Shown here: in pieces, positions 11,535-21,916 of the stretch
How the letters are laid out: each line of letters opens with the position of its first letter
How positions within the stretch are numbered: position 1 is the stretch's first letter
DNA from: Ferrimonas futtsuensis DSM 18154
Lineage (GTDB): Bacteria > Pseudomonadota > Gammaproteobacteria > Enterobacterales > Shewanellaceae
DNA: 64,000 nucleotides
Reading direction: 5' to 3'
NCBI RefSeq assembly: GCF_000422645.1
Contig: NZ_AUGL01000002.1
Span: 248,001 to 312,000 of the forward strand
The notes under the pieces: model-generated
What the model was told of the DNA's origin: nothing
What the model saw: only the letters and a program-made list of their open reading frames with translations
Database searches by the model: none
Program-made: the position numbers and the translations under genes

Positions 11535-13802
11535 ATGCTGAACAAAGACCTCGAACTGACCTTGAACACGGCGTTCCAGCGGGCCAAGAACAGCCGCCAC
11601 GAGTTCATGACCGTTGAGCACCTGCTGCTCGCCCTGCTGGACAACCCGGCCGCCAAGGAGGCCCTGGAGGCCTGTGGCGCGAAACTCGTGACTCTGCGAC
11701 AGGAGATCGAGGGTTTTATCGAACAGACCACGCCGCTGATCCCTTCCGATGACGAGGAGAGGGAGACCCAGCCGACCCTGGGGTTCCAGCGGGTGCTGCA
11801 ACGGGCCGTATTCCATGTGCAGAGCAGCGGACGCAATGAGGTGTCTGGTGCCAACGTGCTGGTGGCCATCTTCAGTGAGCAGGAGTCCCAGGCGGTCTAT
11901 CTGCTGCGCAAATCCGACGTCACCCGACTGGACGTGGTCAATTTCATCGCCCACGGGGTGGTGAAGGGCGGCGAGGATATGGACGCCGGCGGTGATGACA
12001 GCCAGGAAGAGGTTCAGAACGAAGAGTCCGCCGAGGGCAACGAGAAGCTCGAGAACTTCGCCACCAACCTCAATGAGCAGGCCAAAGCAGGCCAGATCGA
12101 TCCGTTGATTGGCCGCGACAACGAACTGGAGCGCGCCATTCAGGTATTGTGTCGCCGCCGTAAGAACAACCCGCTGCTGGTGGGTGAAGCCGGTGTGGGC
12201 AAGACCGCCATCGCCGAAGGCTTGGCCTACCGCATCGTCAATGAGCAGGTGCCCGAGGTGATGGCCGACGCCATCATCTTCAGCCTGGATATGGGCTCTC
12301 TGCTGGCGGGCACCAAGTACCGGGGTGATTTTGAAAAGCGGTTCAAGGCGGTGCTTCGCCAGCTGCAGCGCCGTAAAAACGCCATCCTCTTTATCGATGA
12401 GATTCACACCATCATCGGTGCCGGGGCCGCCAGCGGCGGCATGATGGACGCCTCCAATCTGCTGAAGCCTCTGCTCTCCAGCGGCAAGCTGCGCTGCATC
12501 GGCTCCACCACCTATCAGGAGTTCCAGGGGATCTTCGAGAAGGACCGGGCCCTGGCCCGGCGTTTCCAGAAGATTGATGTAGTGGAACCCAGCGTGGAGG
12601 ACACCATCCGCATCCTGCAGGGCCTGAAGGAGCGGTATGAGCAGCACCACGGAGTGCGCTACACCCAATCTGCCCTGACTGCGGCGGCGGAGCTCTCCTC
12701 CAAGCACATCAATGAGCGTCACCTGCCTGACAAGGCGATCGACGTGATTGATGAGGCGGGCGCCCGGATGGCGCTGTTGCCGCCTTCGAAGCGCAAGAAG
12801 ACGGTCTCGGTCACCGACGTCGAAGCGATCATCGCCAAGATGGCGCGGATCCCCGAGAAGTCGGTGTCTGCGTCGGATAAGGATCTGCTGGCCAATCTGG
12901 ACCGCAACCTGAAGATGGTGGTCTTCGGTCAGGATCCGGCCATCGATGCCCTGACCGCCTCCATCCGCCTCTCCCGCTCAGGCCTGGGCAACGAGGATAA
13001 GCCCGTGGGCAGCTTCCTGTTGGCCGGTCCGACCGGGGTCGGTAAGACCGAGGTCACCAATCAGCTGGCCAGGCTGATGGGGATTGAGCTGATTCGCTTC
13101 GATATGTCCGAGTATATGGAGCGTCACAGCGTGTCCCGTCTGGTGGGCGCGCCTCCGGGCTATGTGGGCTACGACCAGGGTGGTCTGCTCACCGATGCGG
13201 TACTCAAGCATCCCCACTCGGTGGTGCTGTTGGATGAGATCGAGAAGGCCCACCCGGATGTGTACAACCTGCTGCTGCAGGTGATGGATCACGGCACCCT
13301 GACCGACAACAACGGCCGCAAGGCGGACTTTCGCAATGTGATTCTGGTGATGACCACCAACGCCGGTGTTCAGGAGACCATCCGCAAGTCCATTGGCTTC
13401 CGTCAGCAGGATCACAGCCTGGATGCCATGAGCGAAATCAATCGGGTGTTCACTCCTGAGTTCCGCAACCGCCTTGATTCCATCGTCTGGTTCAACCATC
13501 TGGATATGCAGGTGATCGCCAAGGTGGTGGATAAGTTCCTGGTTGAGCTGCAGGCGCAGCTGGACGCCAAGGGGGTGACCCTGCAGGTGGATGAGGATGC
13601 CCGGGTATGGATGGCTGAGAAGGGGTATGACCAGAACATGGGGGCACGTCCTATGGGGCGCCTGGTTCAGGAGCAGCTCAAGAAGCCATTGGCCAATGAG
13701 ATCCTCTTCGGGCGTCTTCAGGGCGGCGGTGAGGTGCAGGTGACGGTGGAGTCGGATGAGCTGACTTTCCACTATGCCCCTGAAGAGGTCGCGCAAGCCT
13801 GA
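11535..13802 (+). CDS. clpA: ATP-dependent Clp protease ATP-binding subunit ClpA
   Basis: Hexameric AAA+ unfoldase that feeds ClpP. The start at 11535 (MLNKDLELTLNTAFQ) gives 755 aa, matching the family; a longer in-frame start at 11457 would overlap clpS and is not conserved. Domains: Clp N-domain repeats (about 1-140), an acidic linker (about 140-170), AAA-1 with Walker A GEAGVGKTAIAEG and Walker B LFIDEIHT, AAA-2 with Walker A GPTGVGKTEVTNQ and Walker B VLLDEIEKAH, and a ClpP-docking loop around KSIGFRQQ. A strong terminator follows. Confidence 0.98.
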   Translation: MLNKDLELTLNTAFQRAKNSRHEFMTVEHLLLALLDNPAAKEALEACGAKLVTLRQEIEGFIEQTTPLIPSDDEERETQPTLGFQRVLQRAVFHVQSSGRNEVSGANVLVAIFSEQESQAVYLLRKSDVTRLDVVNFIAHGVVKGGEDMDAGGDDSQEEVQNEESAEGNEKLENFATNLNEQAKAGQIDPLIGRDNELERAIQVLCRRRKNNPLLVGEAGVGKTAIAEGLAYRIVNEQVPEVMADAIIFSLDMGSLLAGTKYRGDFEKRFKAVLRQLQRRKNAILFIDEIHTIIGAGAASGGMMDASNLLKPLLSSGKLRCIGSTTYQEFQGIFEKDRALARRFQKIDVVEPSVEDTIRILQGLKERYEQHHGVRYTQSALTAAAELSSKHINERHLPDKAIDVIDEAGARMALLPPSKRKKTVSVTDVEAIIAKMARIPEKSVSASDKDLLANLDRNLKMVVFGQDPAIDALTASIRLSRSGLGNEDKPVGSFLLAGPTGVGKTEVTNQLARLMGIELIRFDMSEYMERHSVSRLVGAPPGYVGYDQGGLLTDAVLKHPHSVVLLDEIEKAHPDVYNLLLQVMDHGTLTDNNGRKADFRNVILVMTTNAGVQETIRKSIGFRQQDHSLDAMSEINRVFTPEFRNRLDSIVWFNHLDMQVIAKVVDKFLVELQAQLDAKGVTLQVDEDARVWMAEKGYDQNMGARPMGRLVQEQLKKPLANEILFGRLQGGGEVQVTVESDELTFHYAPEEVAQA

Positions 13803-13815
13803 GTGTCAGCTAAAC

Positions 13816-13844
13816 AAAAAGCCCAGCGTTTGCTGGGCTTTTTT
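13816..13844. terminator. Terminator between clpA and infA
   Basis: Stem AGCCCAGC / GCTGGGCT (13820-13827 and 13832-13839) with a GTTT loop, then six T; an A run in front allows use by the converging infA as well. Confidence 0.9.
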
Positions 13845-13884
13845 GAATCCGGCGTCGGCCGCTATAGCGGCCTCGCAACAGGGA

Positions 13885-14118
<234 letters not shown>

Positions 14119-14140
14119 TTACGAAACAAAAATCGGGCGT

Positions 14141-14169
14141 ATCATGCCGCAATTTACGGCTAGTGTAAA
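14141..14169 (-). promoter_or_regulatory. Predicted sigma-70 promoter of infA
   Basis: On the minus strand, a -35 box TTTACA (5 of 6 to consensus; 14164-14169) and a -10 box CATGAT (4 of 6; 14141-14146) are separated by 17 bases, about 38 bases before the infA start. Confidence 0.55.
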
Positions 14170-14175
14170 GTTGGC

Positions 14176-14874
14176 TTAGGTCAGGGTGTGCCAGCCGCCT
14201 GTTGTCAGGGTCTGATAGGGGCGATACTGGGTTTTGTAGGCCATCTTCCGACACTCCTCGATCTGGTAGCCCAGATAGAGAAAATGTTTGCCCTCACTCT
14301 TTGCATACTCCAACTGCTTAAGTATACCGCACACCCCTAAAGAACGCTTATCCAAGTCGGGCTCGAAGAAGGTGTAGACCGCAGACAACGCCTGGCTGAG
14401 CCGGTCGGTGACCGCCACCAGCACCAGCTTGCCGTCGAGGCGCCCCTCCAGGTACCTCTGCTCGAGCCAGTCGCAGGGGAGGAAGCGGTTGAACTGCTCA
14501 TCGGTGGGCGGGTACATGGGGCCATCGCTGTGACGCCCCCGAATATACCTGTGGTACAGGGACCGGTGCTCGTCGGTGGGCTGACTGACCACCCGCCAGG
14601 TCAGGTCCCGATTTTTGGCCAGGATCCGCCTTTGAGAGCGGCTGGGGACAAACTCTTTCACCAGTACCCTCACCGGCTCACAGGAGCGGCATTCCGGGCA
14701 GTGGGGCCGGTAGACGTCGCTGCCGCTGCGGCGGAACCCCAGGGTCATCAAACCTTCGAAGTGACCCGGGTTCATCTTGCTCTGCACGATCAGCAGTTGC
14801 TCTTTCTTCTCTGGCCGGTAACTGCACTCGAAGGGTTGGCTCAGCCCCAGAGGCAACCGGCTCACTTCAGACAT
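14176..14874 (-). CDS. bpt: Aspartate/glutamate leucyltransferase
   Basis: Transfers Leu from Leu-tRNA to proteins with N-terminal Asp or Glu, turning them into ClpS substrates; related to eukaryotic Ate1. 232 aa. The Cys-rich N-terminal motif is visible as PHCPECRSCEPVRV, and the transferase core includes FLYLGYQIEECRKMAYK. It overlaps the end of aat by 8 bases, so the two transferases are co-translated. The family has been annotated as arginyltransferase (ate) in older records; the bacterial enzymes are leucyltransferases. Confidence 0.95.
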   Translation of the reverse strand: MSEVSRLPLGLSQPFECSYRPEKKEQLLIVQSKMNPGHFEGLMTLGFRRSGSDVYRPHCPECRSCEPVRVLVKEFVPSRSQRRILAKNRDLTWRVVSQPTDEHRSLYHRYIRGRHSDGPMYPPTDEQFNRFLPCDWLEQRYLEGRLDGKLVLVAVTDRLSQALSAVYTFFEPDLDKRSLGVCGILKQLEYAKSEGKHFLYLGYQIEECRKMAYKTQYRPYQTLTTGGWHTLT

Positions 14875-15580
14875 CCAGATTGATCTCCTGTGGTTGCCAG
14901 CGAACCGGATCCACCCGCTGATCCCGGCAGCCGGTCAGCAGCTGCAGAAACGCGTCGCGAGAGAGGCTTTCACTGCCCAGGTTGGTCAGGTGTTCATTGG
15001 GCACCTGGGCGTCAATCCACTGTATGTTGCATGACCTCAGGTGGTGGTTCAGGGCCCAGAAGGCAGCTTTGGAGGCATCACTCTGGCGGTGAAACATCGA
15101 TTCACCGCAGAACAGGCCGCCCACCAGTACCCCATAGAGGCCTCCCACCAGGGTGCCGTTGTGCCACACCTCCACAGAATGGGCCTGACCCAGGCGATGA
15201 AGCTCGAGGTAGCCGGCGCGCATCTGGGGTGATATCCAGGTCCCCTCCTGTTTGGTTCTGGGGGAGGCACAGCCATCGATGACCCCGGCGAAATGATGAT
15301 TGAGGGTCAGTCGCCACCCCATGCGGCGCATGGATCGCTTCAGGCTGCGAGATGGCCGGTGGTTGGCCACCTGAAACACCGCCCTGGGATCGGGAGACCA
15401 CCAGAGAATGGGTTCATCCGGGTTGAACCAGGGGAAGATCCCCTTTCGATAGGCCTGCATCAACCGTTCCGGCGAGAGATCGCCACCTATGGCCAGCAGG
15501 CCGTTGGGTTCGGCCAGCGCCTCCTCCGGTGTGGGGAACCAGTGATGTTCATTATTGAGGTAGCGGACAACCTTGACCAT
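14867..15580 (-). CDS. aat: Leucyl/phenylalanyl-tRNA-protein transferase
   Basis: Adds Leu or Phe to proteins with N-terminal Arg or Lys, making them ClpS/ClpAP substrates. 237 aa. Typical family sequence: NGLLAIGGDLSPERLMQAYR, KGIFPWFNPDEPILWWSPDP and LVGGLYGVLVGGLFCGESMF. First gene of the aat-bpt pair; divergent from the glycine-zipper gene, with only 47 bases between the starts, so both promoters must overlap in that gap. Confidence 0.98.
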   Translation of the reverse strand: MVKVVRYLNNEHHWFPTPEEALAEPNGLLAIGGDLSPERLMQAYRKGIFPWFNPDEPILWWSPDPRAVFQVANHRPSRSLKRSMRRMGWRLTLNHHFAGVIDGCASPRTKQEGTWISPQMRAGYLELHRLGQAHSVEVWHNGTLVGGLYGVLVGGLFCGESMFHRQSDASKAAFWALNHHLRSCNIQWIDAQVPNEHLTNLGSESLSRDAFLQLLTGCRDQRVDPVRWQPQEINLDV

Positions 15581-15627
15581 AACGCGTACTATAGAACCTG
15601 TGTCTTATTAAAGTTAGCGAAAAAACC

Positions 15628-16098
15628 ATGCAGGTGATACGAGGATTGTTGGTGCTGATGCTTCTCGGCACCTCCCTGGCCCATGCCCAGGTGTATAATC
15701 GCAACCAGGCGGTGCCGGTGCAGAAGGTGGATTATGCCACAGTGGAATCGGTGCGCCAGGTGGAACAACAGGAGCTTATCGAAGATCGCAACCGGGGTTG
15801 GAAAACCTTTGGTGGTGCCCTTATCGGCGGCCTGATCGGCAACCAGTTCGGTGATGGCTCCGGGCGGGATGTGGCCACAGTGGTTGGCGCCCTGTTGGGG
15901 GCCAACATGGCGCATAACCGCAATCCAGGCTATCAGGTACGTCAGGTTCGCCTGGTGGAGCTGATTGTGGTCACCGAGGAGGGGGAGCGCCTCATGGTGC
16001 TGCAGGACAGGGACCCGGCGATGCTGTTTGCCCCCGGGGATGAGGTGAGGCTGGTGTTCCTCTCCAATGACAATGTCCGGGTCGACAAGGCGATGTAG
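15628..16098 (+). CDS. Exported glycine-zipper 2TM-domain protein
   Basis: 156 aa with a signal peptide (MQVIRGLLVLMLLGTSLAHA, cleavage after AHA), so it is periplasmic or envelope-bound. No lipobox Cys is seen. Residues about 57-92 form a glycine zipper (GGALIGGLIGNQFGDGSGRD), as in SlyB and the 17-kDa surface antigen family. The C-terminal half is predicted beta-rich. Its function is unknown; related proteins affect outer-membrane integrity. It is a single-gene unit divergent from aat, ended by a strong bidirectional terminator. Confidence 0.85.
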   Translation: MQVIRGLLVLMLLGTSLAHAQVYNRNQAVPVQKVDYATVESVRQVEQQELIEDRNRGWKTFGGALIGGLIGNQFGDGSGRDVATVVGALLGANMAHNRNPGYQVRQVRLVELIVVTEEGERLMVLQDRDPAMLFAPGDEVRLVFLSNDNVRVDKAM

Positions 16099-16120
16099 CG
16101 CCACCGTGATGCCGAAGCAG

Positions 16121-16146
16121 AAAAGGGCGCCTTGTGGCGCCCTTTT
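16121..16146. terminator. Bidirectional terminator between the glycine-zipper gene and cydC
   Basis: An 11-bp perfect stem (AAAAGGGCGCC / GGCGCCCTTTT) around a TTGT loop. A and T runs are part of the stem, so it works for both converging genes. Confidence 0.92.
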
Positions 16147-16151
16147 GCGTG

Positions 16152-17807
16152 TTAGTGACCGCTGACAATCCGGCCCTGTTCCATCTGAAGTACCCGGTCC
16201 ATCCTTTCCAGGCCGGCGCTCTTATGGGTGACATAGAGGACGGTTCGCCCGCCTTGGAGCAGACCGCTGAGAACCTGTCGCTCGGTGTCATCGTCCAGCC
16301 CCTCTGTGGGCTCATCCATCAGCAGCACCGAGCCAGGGTGGAGCAGGGCACGGGCCAGGCCGATGCGGCGGGCTTCGCCGCCGGAGAGCTGCCGCCCTCC
16401 CTCTCCCAGCCAGAGTGCCAGCCCCTCCTTCTCCAGCAGGCCCTTGAGGCCCACCGCCTCCAGAACCTCTTCCAGCTCTGCCTCCTTGGCGCCGGGCCTG
16501 GCCAGAAGCAGGTTCTCCTCCAGGGTGCCGCTGAACACATGGACCCGCTGTTCCACCAGGCAGACCTGTTGCCGCAGCGTGGCTTCGCTGAGCTCCTGCC
16601 AGGGGATTGAGCCCAGGGTCAGGCTACCGGAAGTTGGCTGCCACTCCCGGCTCAGCAGGTTCAGCAGGGAGGACTTGCCACAACCTGTTTTGCCCACCAG
16701 GGCCACCTTCTCGCCGGGGGCCAGAGTCAGGCTGACCTGCTCCAGGGCGGCAAGGGGGCTGCCTGGGTAGGCAAAGCTGATGTCATTGAGCTGGATCGGG
16801 GCATCCTGCCAGCTGGCCTGGCCAAAGGTGAGGGATGAGCGCTGCTCCAGTACCGGTTTCAGTCGTCCGGCGGCATTGATGGTGTGGCTCAGGTGCTGGA
16901 AGGCGCCGGCCACAGGCACCAGGGCTTCGAAGCTGGCCAGGGTGACAAAGGCCACCAGGGCCAGCAGCGGCCCGGGCGGGGAAAGAGTGCCAATCTGATC
17001 GGCGGACAGATAGAGCATCAGTACCAGGGCCCAGCCGTTGAGCAGCTGCAGCAGGGCCTGAGAGGCGGCGGTGACCCGGGTCAGTTGGCGCTGGGACTGC
17101 AGCAGCTCAGATTCGGCTTTGCGGATCTGGCCCCGCTGGGCCAGGGTGCCGCCGTAGACCGCCAGTTCGGTCTGGGCGGCGATGAAGTCCACCAGCTGCT
17201 GGCGCAGGGTGCGGGTGCTTTCCCCCAACTGCCGTCCGGGGGCGCGGCCCAGACGATAGAAGATCAGCGGCAGGATCACCAGCAGGCTCAGCAGAATGGC
17301 CACCAGCACCGCCGCCAGGGCCGGATCAAACAGGGCCACCAGGGCGCCTACGGCGGCGATGGCCACCATGGCCGCCACCAGAGGGGAGATCAGCCTCAGG
17401 TAGAGGTGGTCCAGGGTGTCCACATCCGCCACCATCCGGTTCAGCAGATCGCCGTCGCGCAGATCGCCCCTGTCCCCCGGGGTCAGAGGTGCCAGGGCGC
17501 GGAAGAAGCGGTCGCGCAGATCGGTGAGCAGACGGAAGGTGGCATCATGGCTGACCACCCGTTCGGCCCAGCGGGCTGCGGTGCGCAGGATGGAGAGGCC
17601 GCGCACCCCGCCGCTGGGGTACATGTAGTTGAACTGGCCGCGGGTTGCCACCACCAGGCCGGCGCTGGCCGACGCCGCCAGGAACCAGCCGGACAGGGAG
17701 AGCAGTCCGATGCTGGCACACAGGGTGATAATCGCCAGCAAAATACCCAGGCTCATCATTCGCCAATGGGGGCGGAACAGGCTCAGGAAGGGTTTCAGAT
17801 CATTCAT
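16152..17807 (-). CDS. cydC: Thiol reductant ABC exporter subunit CydC
   Basis: Half of the heterodimeric CydDC exporter that sends cysteine and glutathione to the periplasm and is needed to assemble cytochrome bd. The start chosen is the ATG at 17807 (MNDLKPFLSLFRPHWRMMSL), overlapping the cydD stop by 8 bases; 551 aa. The reading frame is open further upstream, but that part is a shadow of cydD. Six membrane segments are expected in residues 1-310; the nucleotide-binding domain has Walker A LVGKTGCGKSSLLNLL, signature LSGGEARRIGLARAL and Walker B VLLMDEPTEGLD. Confidence 0.96.
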   Translation of the reverse strand: MNDLKPFLSLFRPHWRMMSLGILLAIITLCASIGLLSLSGWFLAASASAGLVVATRGQFNYMYPSGGVRGLSILRTAARWAERVVSHDATFRLLTDLRDRFFRALAPLTPGDRGDLRDGDLLNRMVADVDTLDHLYLRLISPLVAAMVAIAAVGALVALFDPALAAVLVAILLSLLVILPLIFYRLGRAPGRQLGESTRTLRQQLVDFIAAQTELAVYGGTLAQRGQIRKAESELLQSQRQLTRVTAASQALLQLLNGWALVLMLYLSADQIGTLSPPGPLLALVAFVTLASFEALVPVAGAFQHLSHTINAAGRLKPVLEQRSSLTFGQASWQDAPIQLNDISFAYPGSPLAALEQVSLTLAPGEKVALVGKTGCGKSSLLNLLSREWQPTSGSLTLGSIPWQELSEATLRQQVCLVEQRVHVFSGTLEENLLLARPGAKEAELEEVLEAVGLKGLLEKEGLALWLGEGGRQLSGGEARRIGLARALLHPGSVLLMDEPTEGLDDDTERQVLSGLLQGGRTVLYVTHKSAGLERMDRVLQMEQGRIVSGH

Positions 17808-19491
17808 GGCCGGCCTCCCTGGGCTGAATCTCCAATACCAGGTCCAGCTCCTCCAGCGCCTGACGGCGGTGGCTGACCAGGACCACACTTCGTTGTTGCC
17901 AGTGGTGTCTCAGGCCGTCCATCACCAGGGTTTCACTCTTGTGATCCAGGCTGGCGGTGGGCTCATCCAGCAGCAGCAGGGGGGCATCTTTCAGCAGGGC
18001 CCGCGCCAGGGCCAGCCGCTGCGCCTGGCCGACCGACAGTCCGCTGTTGCGGTCCCCGACTCTGTGTGCCAGCCCGTCCGGGAACAGGGCCAGGGCCTCA
18101 TCCAGGTGGGCCAGCGCACAGGCCTGGACCAGCTGTTTCTCGGTGATCTGGGGGTTACCCAGAAGCAGGTTGTCCCGGACACTGCCGTGAATCAGGGCGG
18201 GGTTCTGACCCAGCCAGCTGTAGTGTTCCATCCAGTGGTCCCGTGCCAGCTCTGCGACTTCACAACCATTGACTTTGAGGCTGCCCTGGTAGGGCATCAG
18301 GCCCATGAGTGCCTTGAGGATGGAGCTTTTGCCAGCACCGGAGGGACCTACCAGGCCGAGCTTCTGCCCGGGCTCCAGCCGGAAGCTGACCGGCCGAGTC
18401 AGTGGGGTACCATCGGGGGCGGTGACCACCAGTTGGTCGGCTTCCAGGGTGATCTGCTGTTGCTGACTGAGGGTGTGCCCGCCGGAAGCCTGGGGTTCAG
18501 GTTGCTCCAGAAACTCGACGATGGACTCGGCGGCGCCCAGGGCCTGGGCCTTGGCGTGGTAGAAGGCGCCAAGATCTCGCAAGGGCTGATAGAACTCTGG
18601 GGCCAGCAGCAGTACCAGGAAGCCGGTAAACAGGGTGATGCCGGCGCCATAGTGGCCGAAATCCAGATGGCCCAGATAGCTGAAACCAAAGTAGACCGCG
18701 ATCAGGGCGATGGAGATGGCGGCGAAGAACTCCAGCACCGCCGAGGAGAGGAAGGCCATGCGCAGCACCTCCATGGTGCGCTCACGGAACTCCTCTGAGG
18801 CCTGGTTCAGGGAGCGGGCCTGGGCGTCGGCGGCGGCAAACTGGCGGATGGTGCTGATGCCACGGAGACGGTCGAGGAAGGTGCCGGAGAGGCGGGCCAG
18901 CGCCTGGAAGTTGCGTTTGTTGGCGTCGGCGGCGCCCATGCCGATGATCGCCATAAAGAGGATGGTCAGTGGGGCGGTGCCCAGCAGGATCAGCCCGGCA
19001 ATCCAGTTGATGGGGAACAGCAGCACCAGGATCATCAGCGGGATCATCCCTGCCAGCATCATCTGGGGCAGATACCTGGCGAAGAAGTCCTGCATCTGCT
19101 CCGTCTGCTCCAGCAGCATGGTGGTCCAGGCCCCCTGGGCTCTCTGAGCCGTGTAGGCGGGCCCCAGACGGTCCATCTTGTCCAGGACGGTGCTGCGGGT
19201 ATTCTGGCGCACCAGGGCGCCAATGTTGAAGCTGAAGCGCTCACGCCCGGCCAGGGCCAGGGATTTGAGCGCGATGAGCGCGGCCAGCATCAGAAACGGC
19301 TGGGTCAGCTGCTCCTTGGCCACCTCGAGGATGATGAGTCGGTGTAGCAGGTCCGCCAGGACCCACGCCTGGCCGATGATCGCCAGACCGGCAAGCAGGC
19401 CGCACCCCAGGGTGAGCATCAGCCACAGGCGGGCCGGCTTGGCAGCGCCGCGGAGCCAGGAGGTCAGGTGGCGCTGAAGGGCTTTATCCAT
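17800..19491 (-). CDS. cydD: Thiol reductant ABC exporter subunit CydD
   Basis: Partner of CydC; 563 aa with an N-terminal membrane domain and C-terminal ATPase. Walker A is LVGPSGAGKSSILKAL, the signature LSVGQAQRLALARAL and Walker B LLLLDEPTASLD. The gene follows trxB on the same strand, as in E. coli, tying cytoplasmic thioredoxin reduction to periplasmic thiol supply. The trxB-cydD gap holds a weak hairpin terminator, so cydDC may have partial read-through from trxB as well as its own promoter. Confidence 0.96.
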   Translation of the reverse strand: MDKALQRHLTSWLRGAAKPARLWLMLTLGCGLLAGLAIIGQAWVLADLLHRLIILEVAKEQLTQPFLMLAALIALKSLALAGRERFSFNIGALVRQNTRSTVLDKMDRLGPAYTAQRAQGAWTTMLLEQTEQMQDFFARYLPQMMLAGMIPLMILVLLFPINWIAGLILLGTAPLTILFMAIIGMGAADANKRNFQALARLSGTFLDRLRGISTIRQFAAADAQARSLNQASEEFRERTMEVLRMAFLSSAVLEFFAAISIALIAVYFGFSYLGHLDFGHYGAGITLFTGFLVLLLAPEFYQPLRDLGAFYHAKAQALGAAESIVEFLEQPEPQASGGHTLSQQQQITLEADQLVVTAPDGTPLTRPVSFRLEPGQKLGLVGPSGAGKSSILKALMGLMPYQGSLKVNGCEVAELARDHWMEHYSWLGQNPALIHGSVRDNLLLGNPQITEKQLVQACALAHLDEALALFPDGLAHRVGDRNSGLSVGQAQRLALARALLKDAPLLLLDEPTASLDHKSETLVMDGLRHHWQQRSVVLVSHRRQALEELDLVLEIQPREAGHE

Positions 19492-19512
19492 AACAACTGT
19501 CTTTCAAAGGCG

Positions 19513-19538
19513 AAAAGGGGGAGTCTGCGCTCCCCCTT
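19513..19538 (-). terminator. Weak terminator between trxB and cydD
   Basis: A 9-bp stem (AAGGGGGAG 19515-19523, CTCCCCCTT 19530-19538) followed on the minus strand by only four U, then GC-rich DNA; termination is probably partial. Confidence 0.6.
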
Positions 19539-19561
19539 AATTCTTGTTAATAACTGGACGT

Positions 19562-20545
<984 letters not shown>

Positions 20546-20566
20546 CTATGGGCCGGGGGCACAAAA

Positions 20567-20593
20567 GAAAAGGGGGCCATTGCCCCCTTTTTT
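20567..20593 (-). terminator. Intrinsic terminator after ald
   Basis: A 9-bp stem (AAAGGGGGC 20569-20577 / GCCCCCTTT 20582-20590) with a CATT loop and A/T runs on both sides. It sits between the ald stop and the trxB start on the minus strand. Confidence 0.85.
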
Positions 20594-20613
20594 CGATTGC
20601 ACTGTCAGGTTTT

Positions 20614-21732
20614 TTATCCAACCAGCAGGGAGCGGGGCTCGACGAACTCGAAGTTCAGGGCCTCGGCGACCTCTTCACAGGTGATTTTGCCGTCCATCAC
20701 GTTCAGGCCGTTCAGCAGGTGCTTGTCGTCCAGCAGAGCCTGCTTATAACCCTTCTCCGCCAGGGCCACGATGTAGGGCAGGGTGGCGTTGTTCAGGGCG
20801 AAGGTAGAGGTGCGCGGTACGGCGCCGGGCATGTTGGCCACACAGTAGTGCACCACGTCGTCGACGATGTAGACAGGGTCCTGGTGAGTGGTGGGCTTGG
20901 AGGTTTCCACACAACCGCCCTGGTCGATGGCGACGTCTACGATGGCAGCGCCGGGCTTCATTCTGCTGATGTGCTCGCGGGTCACCAGCTTGGGAGCGGC
21001 GGCGCCGGGGATCAGTACGCCGCCAATCACCAGGTCCGCTTCCAGAACGTGCTTCTCCAGGGCTTCGGCGGTGGAGTAGATCACCTTGGCGCGGTTCTCG
21101 AACTGATTGTTGAGATCACGCAGTACGTTGACGTTGCGATCCAGGATGGTCACATCGGCGCCCAGGCCGACCGCCATCAGGGCTGCGTTGCGGCCAACCA
21201 TGCCGCCACCGATGACCACCACTTTGGCAGGTTCTACGCCGGGTACGCCACCCAGCAGCATGCCGCGGCCCTGGTGGGATTTTTCCAGTGCCTGGGCACC
21301 GGCCTGGATGGACATGCGACCGGCCACTTCAGACATGGGGGCCAGCAGAGGCAGGCCGCCTTTATCATCGGTCACGGTTTCATAGGCGATGCAGATGGCG
21401 CCGCTCTTAACCAGGTCCTCGGTCTGAGGCAGGTCGGGGGCCAGGTGCAGGTAGGTGAACAGGATCTGGCCGGGGCGCAGCATGGCACGTTCGACTGCCT
21501 GAGGCTCTTTTACCTTTACAATCATCTCCGCCTGGGCGAAGACCTGCTCTGCGGTGCCGAGGATCTCGGCGCCGGCGTTGATGTAGTCCTGATCGTCAAA
21601 ACCAATACCGCTGCCTGCCTGGGTTTGCACCAGTACCTGATGGCCGCGACGGGTCAGTTCCCGCACGCTGGCTGGCACCATGCCAACACGGTACTCGTGA
21701 TTCTTAATCTCCTTTGGCACACCGATGATCAT
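20614..21732 (-). CDS. ald: Alanine dehydrogenase
   Basis: NAD-dependent oxidative deamination of L-alanine to pyruvate and ammonia. 372 aa, normal for the family. It starts [20 protein letters not shown], with the conserved substrate-binding Lys and Arg region; the catalytic His-Asp region is [13 protein letters not shown], and the NAD fold carries [20 protein letters not shown]. Divergent from lrp, with an Lrp box in the shared intergenic region, so alanine- or leucine-responsive control by Lrp is likely. Confidence 0.98.
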   Translation of the reverse strand: MIIGVPKEIKNHEYRVGMVPASVRELTRRGHQVLVQTQAGSGIGFDDQDYINAGAEILGTAEQVFAQAEMIVKVKEPQAVERAMLRPGQILFTYLHLAPDLPQTEDLVKSGAICIAYETVTDDKGGLPLLAPMSEVAGRMSIQAGAQALEKSHQGRGMLLGGVPGVEPAKVVVIGGGMVGRNAALMAVGLGADVTILDRNVNVLRDLNNQFENRAKVIYSTAEALEKHVLEADLVIGGVLIPGAAAPKLVTREHISRMKPGAAIVDVAIDQGGCVETSKPTTHQDPVYIVDDVVHYCVANMPGAVPRTSTFALNNATLPYIVALAEKGYKQALLDDKHLLNGLNVMDGKITCEEVAEALNFEFVEPRSLLVG

Positions 21733-21825
21733 ATTGTCCCCTTTTGTATTTTCTATTGATCCACAGGCGTAAGTATTGAAAAACTACCCCTGAATATGAT
21801 TTTTTCGTGGCTATCGGGTGCGAAT

Positions 21826-21840
21826 CAGTATATTATTCAG
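21826..21840 (+). promoter_or_regulatory. Lrp-binding box in the ald/lrp intergenic region
   Basis: CAGTATATTATTCAG matches 14 of 15 positions of the E. coli Lrp consensus YAGHAWATTWTDCTR. It lies about 77 bases before the lrp start and about 93 before the ald start, suitable for autoregulation and control of ald. Confidence 0.7.
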
Positions 21841-21859
21841 TCGGAAGTTTTTCTTCCGA
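21841..21859. repeat. Perfect inverted repeat beside the Lrp box
   Basis: TCGGAAG (21841-21847) and CTTCCGA (21853-21859) surround TTTTT. It abuts the Lrp box and sits in the probable lrp promoter or leader, followed by AT-rich DNA. It may be a second regulator site or a hairpin in the lrp leader. Confidence 0.5.
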
Positions 21860-21916
21860 TATATTTGGGCATTATTAGGATAAAATCCCAACCAAGAAGG
21901 GAAAAGGAAGCACAAA

